A DNA stretch of 64,000 nucleotides from Hydrogenedens sp964549105 (GTDB lineage: Bacteria > Hydrogenedentota > Hydrogenedentia > Hydrogenedentales > Hydrogenedentaceae), in contig CAZJTZ010000016.1 of the NCBI GenBank assembly GCA_964549105.1, positions 1-64,000 of the forward strand, in the 5' to 3' direction. The position numbers and the translations under genes are program-made. The notes under the pieces were generated by a model. The model was not told the DNA's origin. It saw only the letters and a list, made by a program, of their open reading frames with translations, and did not search any database. Below are positions 17,486 through 25,439 of this stretch, in pieces. How positions within the stretch are numbered: position 1 is the first letter of the stretch; the number at the start of each line of letters is the position of its first letter.

Positions 17486-17765
17486 ATTCACTTTCCATTT
17501 GTATAGCGTCGGCAGGACACACCTGCTCACAAATTCCACACCCTTTACAATAATCCATGTTAATAGGACCCCCAGGCTTTCGCTCTATGGCTCCTTCAGG
17601 ACAAAAAGCCCAACATTGATAGCAAATATCTTTATTCGCTTTGACTGCTAAACATTTATCTTTATTTAAGACAGGTCTCTGTGTTCTCCATTCACCTGTT
17701 AAACCTGCTTCACCCCTGGCAGGTGAGGAACAGGATATTATATGACTGCAATTGCGTGTATTCAT
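17454..17765 (-). CDS. porD: 2-oxoacid:ferredoxin oxidoreductase, delta subunit (2x[4Fe-4S])
   Basis: 103 residues with two ferredoxin-type cluster motifs: 'CYQCWAFCPEG' and 'CKGCGICEQVCP', each completed by the trailing CP of the other as in bacterial ferredoxins. It passes electrons from the TPP site to external ferredoxin. The N-terminal ~45 residues are poorly conserved and contain 'GEWRTQRPVLNKDKC', typical for PorD-like subunits. It sits five bases after gamma and overlaps alpha by 32 bases. Confidence 0.88.
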   Translation of the reverse strand: MNTRNCSHIISCSSPARGEAGLTGEWRTQRPVLNKDKCLAVKANKDICYQCWAFCPEGAIERKPGGPINMDYCKGCGICEQVCPADAIQMESEYESSEPTRNK

Positions 17766-17770
17766 GGAAC

Positions 17771-18406
17771 TTACGCCTCACTTAATTTATTTTGAGATGT
17801 TTCAACGATGCACTCTTTATAAACGCGAGATATGGCATCAAAATTTTTTAATACGGCACTTGGAGAGAAAAACTGTTCTAACGCACTATGAATATGAGAT
17901 AAATCTATATTAGGCAAAGTATGTAATATCGCTCCTAAAATAGGCGTATTCACTAATGGGATTCCCGCATATACCAATCCCCTTTCTTCTGCTATCTGTG
18001 TTGCATTTACCTTTACTAAGTTATAAGTTTTGGGGAAATTATAATCTATGTTTGGAGGTGTATTTAATATTAACCAGCCGTTATCTTTTAGTCCATAAGT
18101 AACATTTGTTGATTTTAATAAGGTATTGTCAAGAGTAACAACTATATCCGGAAACTCAATTTGACTAAAATCACAAATAGTTTCTTTACTCAATTTTGTG
18201 GTAGCAATCACAGGGGCTCCTCTTCTTTCTGCACCAAAGAAAGGGGCTGATGTTACGCCCTGATACCCTGCAAGAAATCCTGCAATGGCTAAAATTTTTG
18301 CGGCTGTTACTGCACCCTGTCCACCTCTACCGTGCCAGCGGACCTGAATCAATCTGTCTCTTTTATAGTTCTTAAAATATGATAGAACTTCGTTATATTC
18401 TGACAT
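17771..18406 (-). CDS. porC: 2-oxoacid:ferredoxin oxidoreductase, gamma subunit
   Basis: 211 residues. 'VRWHGRGGQGAVTAAKILA' opens the gamma domain that helps bind CoA, then 'SAPFFGAERRGAPV' and 'PDIVVTLDNTLL' follow, all typical of the family. It is the first gene of the four-gene operon. Upstream (18407-18563) is an AT-rich spacer without a gene; on the minus strand TTGCAA followed after 17 bases by TTAAAT is a possible promoter, but I rate it weak. The subunit is cytoplasmic. Confidence 0.87.
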   Translation of the reverse strand: MSEYNEVLSYFKNYKRDRLIQVRWHGRGGQGAVTAAKILAIAGFLAGYQGVTSAPFFGAERRGAPVIATTKLSKETICDFSQIEFPDIVVTLDNTLLKSTNVTYGLKDNGWLILNTPPNIDYNFPKTYNLVKVNATQIAEERGLVYAGIPLVNTPILGAILHTLPNIDLSHIHSALEQFFSPSAVLKNFDAISRVYKECIVETSQNKLSEA

Positions 18407-18563
18407 TAAAAATTAACCTACTTCTGTAAAAATAAAAAATAGAGACATAATAAAGTATTTAAGAAAATTATAATATAAGAATTTAACATTATTAGTAAAC
18501 AGTTTGCAAAAACGAAATTATTTATGCTAATGAAATAAGTGATTTATTTATAGGCAGGAAAAA

Positions 18564-19541
18564 TTAGTAGTGGCGGAATAAGAAACAAGAATTTGTTTTT
18601 GTCTCGCTATTGAGTGGAAAATCCTCAATGGTTTTGAGAATCCATGACAACAAATCGTTAATTGTTTTGTTCGTATCCATAGTGGCCCATTGAACTCTTT
18701 TGTCAGAACGGAACCAGGTTATTTGTCGTTTTGCATATCTGCGATGGTGTAGTTTTATGTTTTCTACAGTATTTTCAAGACTCTGTTCGCCTTTTAGAAA
18801 GTATACAATCTCCCTATATCCAAGTGCTTTTAGACGATAAATATCCTTTTCATAACCATTTTTGAGAAGTGTTTCCACCTCTTCTATCCAACCATCTTGA
18901 ATCATGCCATCCACTCGTTTATTAATCCTTTCGTATAAAACATCTCGCTGCCATCCAATAGCCACTTGTACAGCCTGTAAGGGTTTAGCCTGCTCATGAT
19001 GTTTTTTATGCCATTCCGAAAAGGGGATTCCCGTAAGTTCGTATACTTCTAAAGCGCGAATGATACGGACAAGGTCATTGGGACTTGTTAATTTTGAAGC
19101 ATATACAGGGTCAACTTCATTAAGTTTTTTAACTAAACATTCTGGTCCGTAGGTTGCTAAATGTTCTTTGATTTGTTTCCGTATCTCCTCTGAACTCGCA
19201 GGGCCTTCAAATAATCCATCAATCAGTGCAGAGATATAAAGACCTGAACCACCAACAATAATGGGTATTTTTCCTTCTTGTTTGATGCGGTCTAATTCCT
19301 TTCGGGCTAAATTCTGGAAGAGACCTGCATTCATTTTATAGTCAGGTGGAACAAAGGCTATAAAATGATGAGGTATCCTTTGCCGAATTTCTATTGAAGG
19401 AATGGCTGTCCCAATTTCCATGCCTTTATAAAATTGCATGGAGTCCGCAGAAATAATTTCAGTCCCCAATGTTTCCGCTAATCTAACAGCAAGTTCTGTT
19501 TTCCCTGAGCCTGTGGGTCCAACTATGGCAATTGCATCCAT
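18564..19541 (-). CDS. miaA: tRNA dimethylallyltransferase
   Basis: 325 residues. The P-loop 'GPTGSGKTELAVRLAE' is at the N-terminus, followed by 'ISADSMQFYKGMEIGTA' (catalytic Asp region) and, near the C-terminus, 'HHRRYAKRQITWFR', a hallmark of MiaA. It transfers the dimethylallyl group to A37 of tRNAs reading codons that begin with U, which stabilises codon-anticodon pairing. It overlaps the end of mutL by one base; mutL-miaA is a common bacterial gene pair, which supports both calls. The last ~20 residues after the conserved core are unremarkable. Confidence 0.95.
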   Translation of the reverse strand: MDAIAIVGPTGSGKTELAVRLAETLGTEIISADSMQFYKGMEIGTAIPSIEIRQRIPHHFIAFVPPDYKMNAGLFQNLARKELDRIKQEGKIPIIVGGSGLYISALIDGLFEGPASSEEIRKQIKEHLATYGPECLVKKLNEVDPVYASKLTSPNDLVRIIRALEVYELTGIPFSEWHKKHHEQAKPLQAVQVAIGWQRDVLYERINKRVDGMIQDGWIEEVETLLKNGYEKDIYRLKALGYREIVYFLKGEQSLENTVENIKLHHRRYAKRQITWFRSDKRVQWATMDTNKTINDLLSWILKTIEDFPLNSETKTNSCFLFRHY

Positions 19542-21481
19542 CAGGGCCTTCTCCGAAAACTTTTTTCCATCTGTTGGATTGTTAGTTCTATCAGAATAGG
19601 TCTTCCATGAGGACAGGTATAAGGAGGGGTTAAGGATTTGAACCCTTGAATTAAGGTTAGTCTTTCTAATGGCTCTAATTTATCCCCGGCTTTGATAGAT
19701 TTTTTACATGCTTTTGTGGCTATACTCAATAAGGACTCGAAATAATTTTCCTTCTTGAATAAATCTTCCTGAACCATTTCTTCAAGCAAAGTAAAGATAG
19801 TGTCTTTTATCTTATCCTCATCATATAAAGCACAAATCGCTGTTATTTGAAATGTATTATCGCCAAAGGGTTCTATTTCAATACCAATTTTTTCAAAGAT
19901 GGATAGATTTTCCTCTAAAAGTTTTGAATAATGGGAAGGGACTTCAATAATGATTGGGATGGCTAATCTTTGAAGAATAAAATTGTTTTCTTTCAATTCC
20001 TTTTTGAGTTGTTCAAAGTTCAATCGTTCATGAAGCGCATGTTGGTCAATTATCAGGAGTCGGTCTTTTTCAGGAAGGACAAGATAAGAATCAAATATTT
20101 GTATGGGAATTTCACTCCCTGGACTATATTCCAGGAAGAAAGGATGAGGTAAATAGTGCTCTTGTTCATGGTTAATTTCTGTTTCATGGGAAATCGGTGT
20201 TTCAGGTGTCTTCGTGCTAGTTGGTGTTTGATTGCTCGTATCGAAGAAATCTTCTTCCTTTGGAGACTCGACAATAGGAGGCATATTAATTTGTTGGTTA
20301 AAAGAAACTTGTTCAGGATTTTCCACTGTAGAAAGATTGCTACTGCTAAAAAAGGAGGAAACAGGTTCTTGAGGAGTAGGCTGTAAAGGAGTTAGATTTT
20401 CTGTTATTTGCGGATGTAAATTTGCAGGGTCAGAAGGGTAGTTGTCTTTATGTATGTTTGATAATTGGTTGCGGAGGAGAGAAGTAATATGTCTTGCAAT
20501 TATTCTGTCATCTCTAAATTTGATTTCTCGTTTGGTAGGATGAATATTCACATCTGTCCATTTGGGGGAAAGTTCAAGGAAAAGGATTGCGACAGGATAG
20601 CGACCCACCATGAGCAAATTTCTATAAGCCTCTTCTAAACTATATTGTAAGGTTCTACTGTAAACGGGTCTTTTGTTTACGAAAAAGAGTTGATGAGAAC
20701 GATGAGAGCGAGTAAGAGAAGGCAACCCGATAAAACCCGAAACAGTTATAGACAGGTTTTTTAATTCGTTTACATTGAGATTATGAGTTTCCCGTTTTAG
20801 TTGAATCATTTCCAATACTGTGCTTTTCCCCCATAAGGAAGCAAGTCTGCCTGATAAATTCATATCGGGGGGTATGTCAAAAAGGACCTTATCGTTGTGA
20901 ATTAGTTTAAAACCAATATTTTCATGAGCAAGGGCATATCTTTGAATGATTTCAATAGTATGGCTCAGTTCCGTTGTCAATCCTTTTAAAAACTTTAATC
21001 TGACAGGTGTGTTAAAGAAAAGACGGTTAACCGAAATCTTTGTTCCTTGTGGACAACCAATTGGGGATACCGTTTTGAGTATACCTCCGTGAACTATTAT
21101 TTGAGTGCCCACCTCCTCCTGGACACGCCTCGTAGTTAAAATGAATTGGGAGACTGCGGAGATACTGCTCAATGCTTCACCGCGAAAACCAAGAGTGAGT
21201 ATGGCTTCCAAATCTTTTTCTGATTTGATTTTACTCGTTGCATGCCTTTCAATTGCAAGGATAGCGTCTTGTTCTGACATTCCTACACCATCGTCGGTGA
21301 CCTCAATAAGCCTTAATCCTGAAGCAGTTAACCGAATGACAATTTGTTTTGCTCCTGCATCAATACTATTTTCAATCAACTCTTTTACAACGGAGGCAGG
21401 TCTTTCTATAACTTCACCCGCTGCAATTTTGTTAGTGATTTCTTCAGGCAGTATGCGAATTTTAGGTTCTTTATCTAACAT
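19541..21481 (-). CDS. mutL: DNA mismatch repair protein MutL, endonuclease type
   Basis: 646 residues. The N-terminal GHKL ATPase has 'IAAGEVIERPASVVKELIEN', 'DDGVGM' and 'TLGFRGEALSSI'. After a Pro/Thr-rich linker (about 350-440) the C-terminal dimerisation domain carries the metal-dependent endonuclease motif DQHAxxERxxFE starting at D479, plus 'ACKKSIKAGDKL' and 'CPHGRP'. This is the nicking type of MutL found in organisms without MutH. No mutS is in the window. It is translated directly before miaA with a one-base overlap. Confidence 0.96.
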   Translation of the reverse strand: MLDKEPKIRILPEEITNKIAAGEVIERPASVVKELIENSIDAGAKQIVIRLTASGLRLIEVTDDGVGMSEQDAILAIERHATSKIKSEKDLEAILTLGFRGEALSSISAVSQFILTTRRVQEEVGTQIIVHGGILKTVSPIGCPQGTKISVNRLFFNTPVRLKFLKGLTTELSHTIEIIQRYALAHENIGFKLIHNDKVLFDIPPDMNLSGRLASLWGKSTVLEMIQLKRETHNLNVNELKNLSITVSGFIGLPSLTRSHRSHQLFFVNKRPVYSRTLQYSLEEAYRNLLMVGRYPVAILFLELSPKWTDVNIHPTKREIKFRDDRIIARHITSLLRNQLSNIHKDNYPSDPANLHPQITENLTPLQPTPQEPVSSFFSSSNLSTVENPEQVSFNQQINMPPIVESPKEEDFFDTSNQTPTSTKTPETPISHETEINHEQEHYLPHPFFLEYSPGSEIPIQIFDSYLVLPEKDRLLIIDQHALHERLNFEQLKKELKENNFILQRLAIPIIIEVPSHYSKLLEENLSIFEKIGIEIEPFGDNTFQITAICALYDEDKIKDTIFTLLEEMVQEDLFKKENYFESLLSIATKACKKSIKAGDKLEPLERLTLIQGFKSLTPPYTCPHGRPILIELTIQQMEKSFRRRP

Positions 21482-21571
21482 AACAGAGCCTTGAGATGGT
21501 TATATCATAAAAATCTTTTTATGAATAATTAATCTAATAATATTTTAACAAAAGGCTATGCAAAGAAAAGA

Positions 21572-22414
21572 TTATTTCTTCTTTTTTCTGGCAGTTTGAG
21601 AAGATTCCATAGATATTTTTTGAATTTTATAATAGGTGTTCATCCCCCAGAATAGTAGGATTCCAAGCAAAACTTCGAGTATACAAAATATTTGTTGGTC
21701 ACTTAATATGCCAAATCCGAGCCCAGTTGGATTATGGTCACCTCGGAAAAATTCATTTAGAAATCTTAAAAACCCATGCAGGAAAAAGTAAGCAGGGATA
21801 GTAAAACCTATAAAAGGACTCCAATTATTTCGGAGGTAAATCAATAACACACAAAGTAAAAAAAGCCCTGCCGTTGCATACAATTGTGTAGGATGGACAG
21901 GAAGAGACCAACCGTTGTTCCCCGGATAGGATTGAAATACTGGACATCCTTCAGGAAAAGACATGCCCAAAAAACAGGTAGTAGGTTTTCCATAACAACA
22001 TCCATTCAAGAAGCATCCAATTCGCCCAATCCCCTGACCTAAGGCTAAATAGGGGACAGCACAATCTGCCACAAGCAAAAAAGATATTTTTCTTCGACGC
22101 ATTGCCCATATAACATAGGCGAAAGCGAACGGTAATGCCCCCTGAAATACAAGTCCACCCTGCCATATAGCAATCCAACCAATAGGGTCTGTTATTGAAT
22201 ATTCATGAGGGAATAAAATTATATGAAAAATCCGAGAGCCAATAATACCCGCAAGTAATGCAAAGATGGCTTCATTTTCTATTGCCTCTGGGTCAATGCC
22301 TTTCTTTTTTGCATCCCTCATTGTTAAATAAAGACACACCAAAAAGGCTATGGCTATACATAGACCGTAACTATGAACTTTGAACCATCCGATTTCTATA
22401 ATTGTAGGAAACAT
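21572..22414 (-). CDS. lgt: prolipoprotein diacylglyceryl transferase, GCCYG type
   Basis: 280 residues with about seven membrane helices. The signature region has R131 in 'GQGIGRIGCFLNGCCYGKPT' and a C-terminal 'HPTQLY' and 'FLRFLNEFFRGDH'. The enzyme moves diacylglycerol from phosphatidylglycerol to the lipobox Cys of prolipoproteins in the inner membrane. The position of E. coli His103 ('GGMSFHGG') is Gln here (Q91 in 'GGLVFQGA'). Other lineages have Tyr at this place, so activity is not ruled out. The C-terminus is very basic ('ARKKKK'). It lies downstream of a DksA-like gene. Confidence 0.92.
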   Translation of the reverse strand: MFPTIIEIGWFKVHSYGLCIAIAFLVCLYLTMRDAKKKGIDPEAIENEAIFALLAGIIGSRIFHIILFPHEYSITDPIGWIAIWQGGLVFQGALPFAFAYVIWAMRRRKISFLLVADCAVPYLALGQGIGRIGCFLNGCCYGKPTTCFLGMSFPEGCPVFQSYPGNNGWSLPVHPTQLYATAGLFLLCVLLIYLRNNWSPFIGFTIPAYFFLHGFLRFLNEFFRGDHNPTGLGFGILSDQQIFCILEVLLGILLFWGMNTYYKIQKISMESSQTARKKKK

Positions 22415-22434
22415 AAAAGATAGGGAAGATAAAT

Positions 22435-22842
22435 CTAATAGGTAGATTCTTGTTGTTTTTCGTATTCATTCTGGCATTGAAGACAGTACTTTGCATGGGG
22501 TATGGCTTCCAGCCTTCTTCTCGGAATGGGACCCTTGCACATTTCGCAAATACCAAAGGTATCATTTTTTATCCGTTCCAGGGCCTCATCAATCTCTTGA
22601 AGTTGTTGCGATTCCCCACTGGCTAAGGAGAGGGCAACCTGAATGTCAAAAGCGTCTGTTCCTGTTTCTGCATAATCAGATATATCTTCACCTGTCCCTG
22701 ATTTTTGTTCTGCCAAATCAGTAGTGTCTAAATTCTTTAAATTGTAAATAATTTTTTTCCTTTCTTCCAGAAGCAGGGACTCAAAATATTTATAATCTTT
22801 TTTTGAAACTTCTTTTCTCGTTACATCTTTCTTCTTCATCAA
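22435..22842 (-). CDS. DksA/TraR-type C4 zinc-finger protein
   Basis: 135 residues. A helical coiled-coil N-terminal part (about 15-90) contains 'DYAETGTDAFD' and precedes a C4 zinc finger with C99, C102, C120 and C123 ('CEMCKGPIPRRRLEAIPHAK'). This is the compact DksA/TraR/YteA class, which binds RNA polymerase through the secondary channel or acts in a general regulatory role. The 'AIPHAKYC' spacing is common to DksA-like proteins of deltaproteobacteria and planctomycete relatives. AAGGAG precedes the start. It is followed by lgt after 20 bases. Confidence 0.85.
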   Translation of the reverse strand: MMKKKDVTRKEVSKKDYKYFESLLLEERKKIIYNLKNLDTTDLAEQKSGTGEDISDYAETGTDAFDIQVALSLASGESQQLQEIDEALERIKNDTFGICEMCKGPIPRRRLEAIPHAKYCLQCQNEYEKQQESTY

Positions 22843-22900
22843 AATATCTCCTTTTTAAAAAACAAAAACACTATAATAAACCTTCCTGCAATTTGTAGCA

Positions 22901-25330
22901 TTATGATTGTAGTTTGTTTTTTAATGCAGCCAGTTGGTCTGCTAATTGTGTATTCATCAGTTGATTTTCCTTAACAAGAGCCGGTTTTCTACTGTCCTTT
23001 TCAAAATCAGGTTTCGGTGGTCTGGAACTCCTATGTGGTTTTTCAAATTTTTGTTTAATTGCAGATGTAGACTCTCCTTTTTCTATTGGGTGAGAAGAAT
23101 ATTTTATATTTTCTGAAAAGGATTTTTGTTCTCTTTCTTTTCTACCAGATTCTCCCCTTTTTTCTGTTTTCACCGGGAAATAAGGGACTAATACTACTTT
23201 TTGATTATCAAAATCTATTGATTCAATATTTACCTTTATAAAATCACCAATCCGTTTATTGAAAAGATTTCTTTGAATTGTCCGGGTTAGAGATGGGTTA
23301 TTTCTGAGAGGTATAACGGCGTCTATGGGTATTCCAATATCAACAACAATAATAGAATTGAGAATTTTCTTTATAATCCCCTCTGTTCGTATGCCAACCT
23401 TCAAATCAGACACACGATAAATTCCATCTGCATATCTTGGAAAAACAAAGTTTCCTCGAGGGTCTCGAGCCGTCCTTTTTAATTCTTTAAGAATTGTTTT
23501 AATAACCTGTTTTCCTAATAGATTCTTCTCTTCCAGGAGTTTTATTAGGTCTCTTACATTTTTAAATGAGTGAAATAGACTTGATATCTCTATATTTAAT
23601 TCTTTGGCACAAGATTCAATTTGTTCATACCATAGTGGATGTATGCGTGTCTTATCTAAAGGATTGTCCCCATTTTTTACGAACAAGAAACCGGAACATT
23701 GATTAAAAATATGTTCATTAATACCGGGGACTTCAAGTAATTCTTTTCGATTATGAAATCCGTCCTTTGTACTTCTAACTTCAATAATACTCTGTGCTAC
23801 CTCATGTCTAATACCTGCAACATGTCGAAGTTCATTAATATTTGCTTGATTGATATCCACACCAACACTATTTATACAGTGTGCAATAATTTGATTTATT
23901 ACTGCAGCAAACCGTCTTTCATTTATTTCTTTATGTAAAATACCTTCAGGAAGATTAACCGGATTAAGTTTTATAAGTTCTTTTAATGGGGAATTAAAAT
24001 GTTTTGCTAAATAGTAGGCTTCCCGTATTTTTCCCGGGTAATTGGGCAATTCCGTTTCAGCCATTTTTGAGCGAGCGAAACTTTGGGCATATCTATGTTC
24101 AAAGGTAACAAAGCGTATACGAGGATTGGTATACTGAGCAGACAATTCTCCCACAAATTGAAACGCATCCTCTACCCCTGCACCATTACCAATAACGATA
24201 TGCGTTGTTTTATATCGTTCAATAAACCCTTTTATCGTTTCTTGTGCTTTTTCTAACTCATTTTTAGGAGGGGTAGGGAAGATAAAAGTTCCTTCTAATA
24301 GATGCCCGTCTCTATCTACTACACAAACAGCCCATTCCTCTTCTATCCCGGGGATTATTGAAATAATAGACTCTAAATTGGCAGGGGGAAACATGAGAAT
24401 ATTCTTCAGGTCATTTCGCAATTCAGATAAGAATTGATGTTCAATCTCATCTTTTAACTCCAAAAAAACTCTGTTTTCACATACTGTTTTTAGTTGCTTT
24501 CTATATGCGTCCTGGATACATGAACGAATATATGATTCGAAGATACTCCCCTTTTCTTTTAAGTAGACTTTTAATAGTTCTTCAATGACTTCATTCTCAT
24601 CTATTTCTATGTTAACTTTTAAGAAACCCAATCTCATTCCTCTTAAAATTTGAAGGAAACGGATAGAACTAATCTTTCGGATAGGTTCGGAATGGTTGTA
24701 GAAATGTTCAAATTGTGTTTTCTGATTCTGAGCGGCCTTTGTAGAAGTAGAAGTGAGAACCCCCTTTTTCCAGAAAAGTTCTTTAATAATCGTTCTTGCT
24801 TTGTAGTCTTGTTCAATTCGTTCCGATAAAATAACCATTGCACCGGATAATGCTTCTTCTGGTGTGCTGACCAATTTTGACGGATTTACAAAGGATTCAG
24901 CCGTGATTTCAAGAGGTTGACTTACGGGTAATTGTTGCCAGATAAAATCGGCAAGTTCTTGCAGTCCTTGTTGAATAGGTTTTTGAGAGCGGCTACGACT
25001 TTTTTTCTTCAATGGAAGAAGAAGGTCATCAAGTAAAGAAGGGTCAGATGTCTTTCGAACAAGTTCTTTTATTTCATCTGTTAATAGTCCACTATTTTCA
25101 AGTTGACTTAATGTAGAGGCTTTTTTATTCTCAAGGTCAAGAAACTTTCTATATTTGTCAATTGTATGAACAAGAAAATTCCAGTTATCAATCCCTACCT
25201 CATCCCTACAATAATGATAGATATATTCTATGTGATAACCTTTGTTGAGCAGGTTGATTAATGACTCTATCTTTTTAGAATCAAACTTTATTTTTCCTGT
25301 AAATCTTTGGATTTGCTCTTGTGTTAACAT
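22901..25330 (-). CDS. tex: RNA-binding transcription accessory protein Tex
   Basis: 809 residues, slightly longer than the usual 720-780. The N-terminal helical part and YqgF-like RNase H fold ('WAVCVVDRDGHLLEG', 'HIVIGNGAG') are followed by the double HhH region ('NSVGVDINQANINELRHVAG', 'KELLEVPGI') and a C-terminal S1 RNA-binding domain (about 655-725, 'VGIRTEGIIKKI'). After the S1 domain there is a ~85-residue basic, Ser/Lys-rich tail that accounts for the additional length. Tex affects transcription and stress tolerance, with an incompletely known mechanism. AGAGGA precedes the ATG. Confidence 0.93.
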   Translation of the reverse strand: MLTQEQIQRFTGKIKFDSKKIESLINLLNKGYHIEYIYHYCRDEVGIDNWNFLVHTIDKYRKFLDLENKKASTLSQLENSGLLTDEIKELVRKTSDPSLLDDLLLPLKKKSRSRSQKPIQQGLQELADFIWQQLPVSQPLEITAESFVNPSKLVSTPEEALSGAMVILSERIEQDYKARTIIKELFWKKGVLTSTSTKAAQNQKTQFEHFYNHSEPIRKISSIRFLQILRGMRLGFLKVNIEIDENEVIEELLKVYLKEKGSIFESYIRSCIQDAYRKQLKTVCENRVFLELKDEIEHQFLSELRNDLKNILMFPPANLESIISIIPGIEEEWAVCVVDRDGHLLEGTFIFPTPPKNELEKAQETIKGFIERYKTTHIVIGNGAGVEDAFQFVGELSAQYTNPRIRFVTFEHRYAQSFARSKMAETELPNYPGKIREAYYLAKHFNSPLKELIKLNPVNLPEGILHKEINERRFAAVINQIIAHCINSVGVDINQANINELRHVAGIRHEVAQSIIEVRSTKDGFHNRKELLEVPGINEHIFNQCSGFLFVKNGDNPLDKTRIHPLWYEQIESCAKELNIEISSLFHSFKNVRDLIKLLEEKNLLGKQVIKTILKELKRTARDPRGNFVFPRYADGIYRVSDLKVGIRTEGIIKKILNSIIVVDIGIPIDAVIPLRNNPSLTRTIQRNLFNKRIGDFIKVNIESIDFDNQKVVLVPYFPVKTEKRGESGRKEREQKSFSENIKYSSHPIEKGESTSAIKQKFEKPHRSSRPPKPDFEKDSRKPALVKENQLMNTQLADQLAALKNKLQS

Positions 25331-25439
25331 ATCCTCTTGTACCTCACATAATTTATTTTATATCCGAATAATATACCAAAACTCTGTTAATTTTGGTGAT
25401 AACTTAATACAACTTAAACTGAAATATATATCCTACCAA

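Noticed and set aside
17486..17539. N-terminal extension of the alpha oxidoreductase subunit to 17539
   Set aside because: It would overlap the delta gene by 86 bases and adds residues without family similarity; the ATG at 17485 has a GGAAAG site.
25376..25396. CCAAAA/TTTTGG hairpin between tex and the glycosidase-like gene
   Set aside because: The six-base arms are AT-rich, the loop is long and no T-run follows, so it is not convincing as a terminator.
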